Shown piece by piece: positions 45,637-54,790 of a DNA stretch of 64,000 nt. Source of the stretch: Nostoc sp. UHCC 0302 (GTDB lineage: Bacteria > Cyanobacteriota > Cyanobacteriia > Cyanobacteriales > Nostocaceae). The position numbers were made by a program, and so were the translations under genes. The notes under the pieces were generated by a model. That model was not told where the DNA came from. It searched no databases and worked only from the letters and a program-made list of their open reading frames with translations. Position 1 is the stretch's first letter. Each line of letters begins with the position of its first letter. Where the stretch lies: NCBI RefSeq assembly GCF_038096175.1, contig NZ_CP151099.1:188501-252500 (forward strand), in the 5' to 3' direction.

Positions 45637-47580
45637 ATGAGCATGAAATTAAGTGTTAAGTGCGCTGTTGAGCAGTGGTTCAACAATCTAGGAAAATATC
45701 CAGCCCTAGCTGTGACTGTCTCAAGCTTGTGGTTGATTTTGATTTGCACTTTAGCTTTTGGGTGGAATTTGGGCAGCATTGGCTTGATTGATGAAACAGA
45801 GCCATTGTTTGCAGAAGCTTCCCGTCAGATGTTAGTTACAGGTGATTGGATCACTCCTTTTTTCAATGGTGAAACTCGTTTTGATAAACCTGCTTTAATT
45901 TATTGGTGTCAAGCGATCGCTTATGCTGTTATTGGAGTGAATGAATGGGCAGTACGTATGCCTTCAGCACTGGCGGCGATAGGCACAATTAGTTTGAGCT
46001 ACTACACCGTACAGTGGTGTTTGGCTAAACAAGATGAATTGGAGGGAGTTTCACGTCCTACTCGCCGCTACTTAACAGCCTTTGTGGCAGCAGCGATGAT
46101 GGCATTGAATCCCGAAATGATTATTTGGGGGAGAACAGGTGTCTCCGATATGCTGCTCACCGGATGTATAGCATCAGCTTTATTATGCTTCTTTCTGGGC
46201 TATGCAGGGAAGGAAGGGAGCAGGGGGCAGGGGGCAGAGGGCAGGGGAGCAGGGGAGCAGAGGAGCAGAGGAGAAAAATTTTCCTCCATGCCCAATGCCC
46301 AATTCCCTAATAAGTGGTACTTAGCTTGTTATGTGCTAATTGCTGCCGCAATTTTGACCAAGGGGCCTGTAGGAATTGTCTTGCCAGGGTTAATTATCGT
46401 CGCGTTTTTGCTCTATTTGGGGAAGGTACGAGAGGTGTTGCGGGAAATGCGTCCTCTTTTGGGTATCTTGATTATTTTAGGTTTATCTGTACCCTGGTAT
46501 GCGCTAGTGATTTGGCGCAATGGCTGGAGTTATATTAATGCCTTTTTTGGTTATCACAATCTAGAACGCTTTACAGAAGTTGTAAATCATCACTCAGCAC
46601 CTTGGTATTTTTACTTTTTGGTAGTGCTACTTGGCTTTGTGCCATACTCAATTTATCTGCCGATCGCTATCACCAAGCTGAAATTTTGGCAGCGATCGCA
46701 CTGGCGTTCTCAAGAACGTTCTGGGCAATTGGGTTTATTTGCCTGGTTCTGGTTTGCTGGTGTCTTTGGCTTTTTCAGTATTGCTGTTACCAAACTCCCT
46801 AGCTACGTGTTGCCGTTAATGCCAGCATCAGCCATTTTAGTAGCACTATTGTGGAGTGACCTTTTCCCAAATAAGAGGTCAGAGGAGCAGAAGGGTAAAT
46901 TTTTATCCTCATCCCCCTCTTCCCTTTCCCCACTTTCCCACTCCTCCTTTCTCCTCTGGAGTGGTTGGGTGAATGTATTTTTTTTAGCAGTTATAGCAAC
47001 TGGAATGTTTAATCTCACCCAATTAATAGGTAGAGATCCGGCTGTGCCTAACTTCAACTTACTACTTCAACAGTCCGGTTTACCAGTGATTGGGGGTGTA
47101 GTTTGGCTTGCTTGTGCTGTCTTGGTTGCGGGTTTTTTACTCAGACGCCGTTGGAACTATATCATCAGCATGAATGTGCTGGGGTTTGCAGCGTTTTTAA
47201 TTGTTGTTTTGACACCTGCTTTGTTTTTGATGGATCGGGAACGTCAATTACCCTTGAGGGAGTTGTCTACGCTTGCATTCCAAGCAAAACAACCGAATGA
47301 AGAATTGGTGATGATGGGTTTTAAGAAACCTAGCGTAGCATTTTATAGTCAAACCCATGTCAATTATTTAAGATTTCCCAAAGAGACTTTAGAGCATATT
47401 CAAGATCAAGCAGCTAAGGGACTACAGCCAGCTTCTTTACTACTTCTGGCAGAGCAAAAAAAGTTTCTGCGAATGGACTTACAGCCAGATGCTTACAAAA
47501 ATTTAGCCACTAAGGGTGCTTATACTCTAGTGCGAGTGCCTTTTAAGCCTAGGAAAACTGAAAAACTAGAAGTATCGTAA
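45637..47580 (+). CDS. GT-C membrane glycosyltransferase (ArnT/PMT-like)
   Basis: 647 aa, about 11-13 hydrophobic segments. The first periplasmic loop has IDETEPLFAEASRQML with the catalytic acidic pair, and TPFFNGETRFDKPALIYW follows, as in ArnT and other family 39/83 enzymes. It likely moves a sugar from a polyprenyl phosphate donor onto lipid or protein. Two hydrophilic inserts, residues about 192-226 (SRGQGAEGRGAGEQRSRG) and 408-440 (Ser/Pro-rich), are coded by Nostoc-type heptamer repeats (46211-46310 and 46871-46959) and fall between membrane segments. Frame is kept. Confidence 0.9.
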   Translation: MSMKLSVKCAVEQWFNNLGKYPALAVTVSSLWLILICTLAFGWNLGSIGLIDETEPLFAEASRQMLVTGDWITPFFNGETRFDKPALIYWCQAIAYAVIGVNEWAVRMPSALAAIGTISLSYYTVQWCLAKQDELEGVSRPTRRYLTAFVAAAMMALNPEMIIWGRTGVSDMLLTGCIASALLCFFLGYAGKEGSRGQGAEGRGAGEQRSRGEKFSSMPNAQFPNKWYLACYVLIAAAILTKGPVGIVLPGLIIVAFLLYLGKVREVLREMRPLLGILIILGLSVPWYALVIWRNGWSYINAFFGYHNLERFTEVVNHHSAPWYFYFLVVLLGFVPYSIYLPIAITKLKFWQRSHWRSQERSGQLGLFAWFWFAGVFGFFSIAVTKLPSYVLPLMPASAILVALLWSDLFPNKRSEEQKGKFLSSSPSSLSPLSHSSFLLWSGWVNVFFLAVIATGMFNLTQLIGRDPAVPNFNLLLQQSGLPVIGGVVWLACAVLVAGFLLRRRWNYIISMNVLGFAAFLIVVLTPALFLMDRERQLPLRELSTLAFQAKQPNEELVMMGFKKPSVAFYSQTHVNYLRFPKETLEHIQDQAAKGLQPASLLLLAEQKKFLRMDLQPDAYKNLATKGAYTLVRVPFKPRKTEKLEVS

Positions 47581-47650
47581 TTGGGGATTGGGTATTGGGT
47601 ATTGAGTATTGGGGATTGGGGATTGGGTATTGGGTATTGGGTATTGGGGA
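47581..47650. repeat. Heptamer tandem array TTGGGGA/TTGGGTA
   Basis: Ten head-to-tail 7-bp units with minor variation, starting right at the stop codon of the GT-C gene, then a decayed unit. Confidence 0.9.
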
Positions 47651-47799
47651 TTGATAATTAATTTTTGTTAGTTATTAGACCTCTTCGTAAATTACATCAT
47701 AAACACTTAATACAGATAAGTTTTTCCTTATCCATGCCCCATGACGGCAGTTGCTACACTTGGGGAAACCCCAAGACCGCACTGCCTCCCCCATGCCCA

Positions 47800-50700
47800 T
47801 TAACATTTATCATTGTGACCGCTGACAGATAAAGCTTGATTTATCTGACTCAATAGGTCTTCCATTGATATTGCTCGCGGTAATATTTGAGTAGCGATCG
47901 CATTTACAACTGTTTCTACAGATTCAAGTCCACTTTTTTTCTGCTTTTCAATGCCCTCTAAAGCTATCTGGGAGTGGAAACTATCCTCCAAGCTATTTAA
48001 TCGCTGATTGAGTACTAAAATTGGTGGTAGCTTTAAAGGCATGTCACTTAAAGCTTTCAATGCTTTTAGCATATCTTTGTGAATGGCAGATTCTCCTAAG
48101 CAAATCAGTAACAAATCAACACTTTGATGGCGGATTTGTTGTAGTACTTCTGCCCAGCAGCGAGCCATTGCCGCTTTCAACCCTGCTGTTTGAAGATACT
48201 GAATTAAAGCTTGGAACCACTCAGAGCCACGTTCAGCAGTTTCACTACTAATTGAGCAATTTTTTTCGGTTTGAGCGCTTCTTCCCTGCTTGCGTCTTCC
48301 TTGTGGTAAATCCCGCAGCGTTGCTAAATCCACCACTAAGATGTTAGGAGGACAGCAGATACCAGAGGCAATTTGCAGTACCGACAATAGGGGATCTGTT
48401 TTACCAGTGCGATCGCGAAGCGGGCGCTCTGCGCCATCGTCTTTTGTGCGACTTCCTTTGGGAATATCGCTGTTGTCTTTGCCAATTGGGGTTAAGTAAG
48501 GAAACACAGATAGTCCCGGTATCTGAGAAGCCTCTAGAGTTGTTGTGACATCACAAGTTACCAATGGTAGAGCCGCCAAACGTGGGTGCTGAGTCAGTTG
48601 TTGCAGGTAAGTTTTGGCAACTGGGGTTTGGACATCTAGTAAAATTACATCGAATTGCCACACCCGCGCCAAAAGTTCTGCCTGATCTAAGTCATCTACT
48701 TCAATCACTCGATGTTCTCGGAGTGAAGGGTGAGGATTAACCGATTCCAACTGAGTAGGATTCACCAACCTGAGAATTCGTAGTGGAGTTTTATTCTGGA
48801 TTTCTTCCCTATTATCTAATCCTGACTGCGGAACTTCTGGTGTAGCACATAATTTTTCTAAAAGTGGTGTCAAGAGTTGATTCTCGACTGGCAAACTTAA
48901 AAAACCATCACAACGGTTAGCAAATGCTTGTTCTTTTTCTGCACCCGTCGCTGTCACAATTACAGAGATGTGGCGGGTTGCACTATCAGATTTTAGCAAG
49001 GTCAGGACATCCCAACCTGACAGCAGGGGTAATAAAGGATTCAAAAATATTGCTATTGGTTGCAAGCGTCGGGCTTTTTCTACTGCCTCTGTCCCAGATC
49101 GCGCAATGACTACGCGATAACCTAAACCTTTGAGTTGTTCGGTTAAATCTTCAATGTACCGGGCTACTGCCTCGACTACCAAGACCAACCTTTGTGAAGA
49201 GGTGGGATGATGCTGTGAGGGCGTAGTGACTATCTGACGCGCTGCTGTGGTGATTCCTTGGGTTTCTTTGTCTTCTCTGCTTCCCATCTCTGGTTCCGAG
49301 AATCCTGTTTTCGGGGGGCTGGGTGGCAGCAGCAGTGTAAATTGGCTGCCTTTTCCCTCACGAGATAAAAAGCTGACATCTCCGCCGTGGAGTCGAGCCA
49401 AAGCCCTAGTTAATACCAATCCCAAACCTGTGCCTTCAAATTGGCGGGTGAGGGGATTTTCTAATTGTTGGAATTTTTGGAATATTAAATGTTGCTGGTG
49501 TTCGGGAATGCCGATGCCTGTATCCCAGATTGTAAAGGCAATCCAACCTTCCCAACGACTTACCCGCAGCCCAATTTCGCCTGATAGTTCGGTGAATTTA
49601 AAGGCGTTTGAAAGTAGGTGTACTAGCATCTGCCGCAAGCGCAATTCGTCTGCTACGATTTGGTCTAAGCCAAGTTCAATAGAGAGGCTGAATTCTGGAG
49701 CAGATAAACGTGTTTCTTGAGCTTGGGAGGCAACTGTTTTGCTGGTGGTTTGAGCGTGGATTGCTTTCACCTCTGATAAAGCGCGATCGCACACAGCCTG
49801 GATTTTGACTGGAGTCGGTGTCAACTCCATCTGTCCCGTCTCCATGCGGGTCAAATCCAAGATGTCATTAACTACGCTCATCAAGTGGCGTCCACTTTGA
49901 TGAATTAGTCCGGCATAACGAGCTTGACGCTCGTTAAGTTCTCCCAACTGCTGATCGACAAGCAACCGTGATAAACCTAAAACGGCTGTTAGGGGAGTCT
50001 TGAGTTCATGGCTAATACAAGCTAAAAACTCATCTTTCAAGCGATTTAGTTGAATTAGATCAGCATTCTTTGCTGCTAACTCTTTGCACAACTGCTGCTG
50101 TTCGGTGACATCAGTCGCTAATACTAACCACAAATCAGTACCCAGTTCTGAATCTTGAAGACCGAGTGTAACTTCTGAGCCTGTATTCGCGAATTTTAAT
50201 TCCGGACTATCTAATGCGATTTTGGCAAATTGCCAGATTCGCTCCTGACCATTTTGCACTTCCACAACACAGGTGCAAGTACCCATCTGACTATCTAAAA
50301 AGCAGCGACTACCTGAAGCCTCTACGACTACTTCTTGCTCGTTAAGGCTATTAAATGAAGCTGATTGTGATCTGGCTGGTAACCCTTGCTGGGGTATTGT
50401 TTCACTTCTGTGCGATCGGGTATTATCTTCTTGATCATGTTTAAGCAGAAGTGGTTGTTCTTCCGCATCGCGATCGCTTCCCCTGCCGGAATGAACCTTA
50501 ACTGCGTTTTGGGTGGCATATTCGGGTTTTTTGGTTCCCAAGGGAGCAAGTATTGCCTCAACTTGCTGCCTGACTCCTTCTGGATCTTTCAAAACTCCTA
50601 ATTGCTGCCACCATGCTGGGTTTTGCGCCACTACCTCCCCAGTACCAGTTTGCAACATCAAAGGCCAAGGCAGTCTTTCCAATAACTGTACCAGTGGTTT

Positions 50701-51258
50701 TTGTCCTACTGGCGTGCGTTCATTCTTTGTCCACGTCTGTGAGTGAGATTTTGCTTGACTGCTATATTCGTGGGGAGTCCCTGAAGACAACATTTGAGTG
50801 GCTGAACTGAGGGAGAATGAGCCAATTGCGACTTTTTCCTTAGCCAATAATTTCAATAGGCGTAAGTTATCGAGTAGTCCCAAATATTTGCCATTGGCAT
50901 CAATCAGCGCCCAATCTAAGCTCCGGTTTTGTGGGTTTTGTTCGTAACGCAGCCACAAACTCAATTTTTCTACTTGCTCCGAAGCCAGTATTGTCTGTAT
51001 TGGGTCAATTAAAGCTTCACCCAAGGTGGAGAGTGACTGCTGCAAATTTAAATATGCTTCACCACCATCTGCCAACATTTTTTGGGTTAAATGGGCAGAA
51101 TACAGCAACCCGATTGGGCATTGCTGTTGGTTTACTACTACTAAGCGATCGCACTGCTCTTTCTCTAAAATCTCCAGCACCACTGCCAGAGTGCTTGTTT
51201 CTGGACAGCTAGGTACGGTTGCCAGAAAGTCATAAAGCGGGTACTGTAACATTAACAT
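47800..51258 (-). CDS. Sensor histidine kinase with degenerate receiver domains
   Basis: 1,152 aa. Residues 1-145: CBS-like pair. About 185-390: PAS-like region with low-complexity insert. HisKA at 407-475 (FLACISHELKTPL, His ~417), HATPase at 535-645 (NAFKFT, DTGIGI, GTGLGL). C-terminal half: two or three receiver-like domains lacking catalytic residues. In the first the acidic pair is EA (VVEAVARY) and the phospho-Asp is Asn (IFLNPLLP); the second keeps an Asp (ILLDVQTP) but has no acidic pair. This CikA-like design and its position divergent from kaiA suggest a link to the clock; that is inference. It has no transmembrane segment. Confidence 0.88.
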   Translation of the reverse strand: MLMLQYPLYDFLATVPSCPETSTLAVVLEILEKEQCDRLVVVNQQQCPIGLLYSAHLTQKMLADGGEAYLNLQQSLSTLGEALIDPIQTILASEQVEKLSLWLRYEQNPQNRSLDWALIDANGKYLGLLDNLRLLKLLAKEKVAIGSFSLSSATQMLSSGTPHEYSSQAKSHSQTWTKNERTPVGQKPLVQLLERLPWPLMLQTGTGEVVAQNPAWWQQLGVLKDPEGVRQQVEAILAPLGTKKPEYATQNAVKVHSGRGSDRDAEEQPLLLKHDQEDNTRSHRSETIPQQGLPARSQSASFNSLNEQEVVVEASGSRCFLDSQMGTCTCVVEVQNGQERIWQFAKIALDSPELKFANTGSEVTLGLQDSELGTDLWLVLATDVTEQQQLCKELAAKNADLIQLNRLKDEFLACISHELKTPLTAVLGLSRLLVDQQLGELNERQARYAGLIHQSGRHLMSVVNDILDLTRMETGQMELTPTPVKIQAVCDRALSEVKAIHAQTTSKTVASQAQETRLSAPEFSLSIELGLDQIVADELRLRQMLVHLLSNAFKFTELSGEIGLRVSRWEGWIAFTIWDTGIGIPEHQQHLIFQKFQQLENPLTRQFEGTGLGLVLTRALARLHGGDVSFLSREGKGSQFTLLLPPSPPKTGFSEPEMGSREDKETQGITTAARQIVTTPSQHHPTSSQRLVLVVEAVARYIEDLTEQLKGLGYRVVIARSGTEAVEKARRLQPIAIFLNPLLPLLSGWDVLTLLKSDSATRHISVIVTATGAEKEQAFANRCDGFLSLPVENQLLTPLLEKLCATPEVPQSGLDNREEIQNKTPLRILRLVNPTQLESVNPHPSLREHRVIEVDDLDQAELLARVWQFDVILLDVQTPVAKTYLQQLTQHPRLAALPLVTCDVTTTLEASQIPGLSVFPYLTPIGKDNSDIPKGSRTKDDGAERPLRDRTGKTDPLLSVLQIASGICCPPNILVVDLATLRDLPQGRRKQGRSAQTEKNCSISSETAERGSEWFQALIQYLQTAGLKAAMARCWAEVLQQIRHQSVDLLLICLGESAIHKDMLKALKALSDMPLKLPPILVLNQRLNSLEDSFHSQIALEGIEKQKKSGLESVETVVNAIATQILPRAISMEDLLSQINQALSVSGHNDKC

Positions 51259-51914
51259 AAGGCTTTAGGGGTCATTCTTCCTGTCGAAACCTCTGGCACA
51301 ACCATTTGCTAACTGCCGATGATCTTCAAGCCTAAAGTAATATCCTTCAAGAAGACTCGTCGTATAAGCTATTCTGGTTACAATTTCAACGCCATTGAAA
51401 TCATAGGTTTTGCACTTACCGACGCTTGATCGCGTCTACATAATTTTCTGAGCGGCGTTTATTTGCGTTCTTAACTTTTGGCGATTAGCCTCAGTATCGT
51501 CCTACTTATATTGAAACTCCTCATCGATTGCGACAGCATAAAACAATTATGGCTCCAAAGATTCGCTTTAGAACCTTGAGGAATTATAATGATTTAGAAT
51601 GCGATAATCCTTTAAGTTCGTTTAAGTATCTTATCAAGGAGTTAAACATAAGAATCTGCATCAAGATAGATTATGGATATGCGAATCATCAAATAGCTAC
51701 TTTCCTCTTTAAGGCAAAACCTTCATCAACAACCTACTCAGTCGCTGCATCGGGTTGTTGAATGACCAGCAATAAGCTGACATAGAGCGTTTTCTTGGGC
51801 TTAACTGAAAAATTTACAGCAGAGCCAGTCTTACTAGGCAAGAAGCATTTGTCATAATTATTAACTCACCCCTCTTGGTCAAAGCGATCAAGGAGATATA
51901 TATAGACACAATAA
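51259..51914. other. Divergent region between the kinase and kaiA
   Basis: 656 bases. A plus-strand frame at 51528-51761 shows no family features and no resemblance that I can see to the KaiA N-terminal domain. AAGGAG at 51890-51895 is 19 bases before the kaiA ATG, farther than usual. Confidence 0.45.
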
Positions 51915-52496
51915 ATGTTAATACCTATATTAATTCTGCAACCTCATGTTAAAAAATTCTTAAATAATCTATCTCGCTTAACTAAACAACATGGTTTAAG
52001 TGGATGGGTGTGGAAATTTATTTACCCTAATACTACACAAGTGCACTACTTACCTGTATCTGCAACTGCTCCCGTTCAGATCCATTATTTACCAAAGCAA
52101 CTACAACAAAACCTATTTAAACAATTTTCCGATCAATATTGCTATGTATTTGCTTGCTACAAGCCAAAGAATCAGCAACCGTTCCAAGAAATGACTCCAG
52201 GCGCTCAGCAGGCCTTGTTGCAACAGTTGAAACTAGATTATAGCAAAATTATACTTGATTATTTTACCACAGATAAAACACTAAAAGAAAAAATTGATAA
52301 ATTTATCAACACCGTATTTTATGCTAATATTCCTGTGCCGCAAATCATAGAAATTCATATGGAGCTAATTGATGAATTTTCCAAACAGCTAAAATTAGAA
52401 GGAAGAAGTGATGAAACATTACTTGATTACCGCTTGACACTGATAGATATATTGGCAAACCTATGCGAAGTCTATAGGTGTTCAACTTATAAATAA
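51915..52496 (+). CDS. kaiA: Circadian clock protein KaiA, shortened form
   Basis: Stimulates KaiC autophosphorylation by binding its C-terminal tail. The C-terminal helical domain is well conserved: FVNT-like INTVFYANIPVPQIIEIHMEL, DEFSKQLKLEGRSDETLLDYRLTLIDILANLCE. Length is 193 aa against 284 in Synechococcus: the N-terminal pseudo-receiver domain is missing and only about 85 residues precede the KaiC-binding domain. Anabaena-type KaiA proteins are shortened too. A stop codon (TAA 51912) directly precedes the ATG, so a longer start is excluded. kaiB follows after 235 bases. Confidence 0.93.
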   Translation: MLIPILILQPHVKKFLNNLSRLTKQHGLSGWVWKFIYPNTTQVHYLPVSATAPVQIHYLPKQLQQNLFKQFSDQYCYVFACYKPKNQQPFQEMTPGAQQALLQQLKLDYSKIILDYFTTDKTLKEKIDKFINTVFYANIPVPQIIEIHMELIDEFSKQLKLEGRSDETLLDYRLTLIDILANLCEVYRCSTYK

Positions 52497-52629
52497 ATTG
52501 CAGCAGAATTCAGAATTCAGAATTCAGGTAGTCGCCGAGCGCAGCAGAGGTGAGTCAGAAGAAAATCCGGTTTGATATCTAGCTTTTTAACTTAGATACT
52601 GTACTTTATTTACTTGCAAACTGCTATAA
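52497..52629. mobile_element. MITE-like repeat between kaiA and kaiB, copy 1
   Basis: 133 bases starting one base after the kaiA stop, bounded by GCAGCAG and CTGCTATA. It shares many blocks with 61265-61397: GCAGAATTCAG, GTCGCCGAGC, GTCAGAAG, CTAGCTTT, and ACTGT.CTT.ATTTAC. Inside are three AGAATTC units. It could carry or alter kaiBC promoter sequence. Confidence 0.6.
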
Positions 52630-52731
52630 ATTTATCTCATGTTTGACTTGCTACAATTTGCTGCTGTAACTTGACTGCCAAATCCCAAGCACATCTTGTA
52701 TTTCTATTCTCACTTCTAGCCTGTACCTAAT

Positions 52732-53043
52732 ATGAATAAAGCCAAAAAGACCTACGTTCTCAAGCTTTATGTAGCAGGGAACACGCCCAACTCAGTACGG
52801 GCATTAAACACACTCAAAAACATTTTAGAACAGGAGTTTCAAGGTGTTTATGCTTTGAAGGTAATTGACGTATTGAAAAGCCCCCAACTAGCAGAAGAAG
52901 ATAAGATATTAGCGACTCCTACATTATCTAAAATTTTGCCTCCACCGGTTCGCAAAATTATCGGGGATCTCTCAGATCGAGAAAGAGTGTTAATTGGATT
53001 AGATTTGCTTTATGAAGAACTAAGTGAAGAATTTGAAGACTGA
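52732..53043 (+). CDS. kaiB: Circadian clock protein KaiB
   Basis: 103 aa thioredoxin-like, fold-switching protein that binds phosphorylated KaiC and sequesters KaiA. The sequence [22 protein letters not shown], then [35 protein letters not shown], and the acidic C-terminal tail are typical. 78 bases before kaiC, so likely one kaiBC transcript. Confidence 0.96.
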   Translation: MNKAKKTYVLKLYVAGNTPNSVRALNTLKNILEQEFQGVYALKVIDVLKSPQLAEEDKILATPTLSKILPPPVRKIIGDLSDRERVLIGLDLLYEELSEEFED

Positions 53044-53121
53044 AATATTTAATTATAAAGAAATTGAGTCTAAACTTTAGTAATAGAAAAACGGGTTTAA
53101 AACCCATTTATTAATTAAGCA

Positions 53122-54684
53122 ATGAGTGAAAACGAGCAAACAGAGCAAAATAAAGCACCACTAATTGCGGGTGTAGAAAAAATTCGCACGATGATAGAGG
53201 GCTTTGACGATATAAGTCATGGCGGTTTACCTGTAGGTAGAACAACCTTAGTAAGTGGCACTTCTGGTACAGGTAAAACTTTGTTCTCTCTTCAGTTTCT
53301 TTATAACGGTATTACCTACTTTGATGAAGCAGGAGTATTTGTTACTTTTGAAGAATCACCCAGCGATATTATTAAAAATGCTTATGTTTTCGGATGGAAT
53401 TTACAACAGCTAATCGATGAAGGCAAATTGTTTATTCTCGATGCATCCCCCGATCCTGAAGGTCAAGATGTCGTTGGAAATTTTGACCTTTCTGCACTCA
53501 TTGAACGCCTGCAATACAACATTCGTAAATATAAAGCCACACGAGTTTCAATTGATTCAATCACAGCTTTATTTCAACAGTATGAAGCTCCAGGAGTAGT
53601 ACGACGTGAGATTTTTCGCCTTGTAGCACGTCTCAAACAGCTCTATGTCACCACTATTATTACTACTGAACGTAGTGAAGAATATGGCCCAGTTGCTTCT
53701 TTTGGAGTAGAAGAATTTGTTTCTGATAATGTGGTAATTGTTCGCAACGTTTTAGAAGGAGAACGTCGCCGGCGCACGACTGAAATTCTCAAGTTGCGCG
53801 GTACAACTCATATGAAAGGCGAGTATCCTTTCACAATTAGCAATCAAGGAGTCAACATTTTTCCATTAGGGGCAATGCGTTTGACGCAAAGGTCTTCTAA
53901 TGTCAGAGTTTCTTCTGGGGTCAAAACCCTGGATGAGATGTGTGGTGGTGGATTTTTTAAAGATTCAATTATTTTGGCAACAGGAGCTACTGGTACAGGT
54001 AAGACACTGTTAGTTAGTAAATTTATCCAAAACGGCTGTGTTAGCGGCGAGCGGGCGATACTATTTGCTTATGAAGAATCACGCGCCCAACTATCTCGCA
54101 ATGCTTCCTCTTGGGGAATTGATTTTGAAGAGTTAGAGCATCAAGGGTTACTCAAAATAATTTGCACGTATCCTGAATCTACTGGTTTAGAAGATCACTT
54201 GCAAATTATTAAGTCAGAAATTGCTGTATTTAAACCATCTCGTATTGCAATTGACTCTCTATCAGCACTAGCAAGAGGAGTAAGTAATAATGCATTCCGG
54301 CAATTTGTAATTGGTGTAACTGGTTACGCTAAGCAAGAAGAAATAACTGGTTTTTTTACCAATACAACTGAGCAATTTATGGGTTCGCATTCAATTACAG
54401 ATTCCCATATTTCCACGATTACAGACACTATTTTGATGTTGCAGTACGTAGAAATTCGAGGAGAAATGTCACGGGCAATTAACGTATTTAAAATGCGGGG
54501 ATCATGGCACGATAAGGGTATCCGTGAGTACAATATAACCGCTGACGGCCCGGATATTAAAGATTCTTTCCGAAATTATGAACGGATTGTTAGTGGCGCT
54601 CCGACTCGCGTTAATGTTGATGAAAAGGCGGAACTTTCTCGCATTGTTAGACGTTTTGAAGACAAGCAGAGTTCTGATTCTTAA
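53122..54684 (+). CDS. kaiC: Circadian clock protein KaiC
   Basis: 520 aa double-domain RecA-like ATPase/autokinase, the central clock oscillator. CI: Walker A SGTSGTGKT and catalytic Glu pair in VTFEESPSD. CII: Walker A ATGATGTGKT and FAYEESRAQ. The autophosphorylation residues are Ser431 and Thr432 (DSHISTITD, codons 54412-54417), at the same numbering as Synechococcus. The C-terminal A-loop and tail for KaiA binding (RVNVDEKAELSRIVRRFED) are intact. Nothing suggests loss of function. Confidence 0.97.
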   Translation: MSENEQTEQNKAPLIAGVEKIRTMIEGFDDISHGGLPVGRTTLVSGTSGTGKTLFSLQFLYNGITYFDEAGVFVTFEESPSDIIKNAYVFGWNLQQLIDEGKLFILDASPDPEGQDVVGNFDLSALIERLQYNIRKYKATRVSIDSITALFQQYEAPGVVRREIFRLVARLKQLYVTTIITTERSEEYGPVASFGVEEFVSDNVVIVRNVLEGERRRRTTEILKLRGTTHMKGEYPFTISNQGVNIFPLGAMRLTQRSSNVRVSSGVKTLDEMCGGGFFKDSIILATGATGTGKTLLVSKFIQNGCVSGERAILFAYEESRAQLSRNASSWGIDFEELEHQGLLKIICTYPESTGLEDHLQIIKSEIAVFKPSRIAIDSLSALARGVSNNAFRQFVIGVTGYAKQEEITGFFTNTTEQFMGSHSITDSHISTITDTILMLQYVEIRGEMSRAINVFKMRGSWHDKGIREYNITADGPDIKDSFRNYERIVSGAPTRVNVDEKAELSRIVRRFEDKQSSDS

Positions 54685-54790
54685 ATTTGGTATCGTGGTA
54701 TATCCTTTCCCAAATTTATTATCGTGCTATATTCTGTGGTGAAGACAGGTTTTCTGCCGCTAGATTATGATTTTCGTGTGAGGGGATGCG

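Noticed and set aside
51528-51761. 77-codon ORF upstream of kaiA, considered as remnant of the KaiA N-terminal domain
   Set aside because: The translation shows no resemblance to the pseudo-receiver that I can recognise, and it has no SD.
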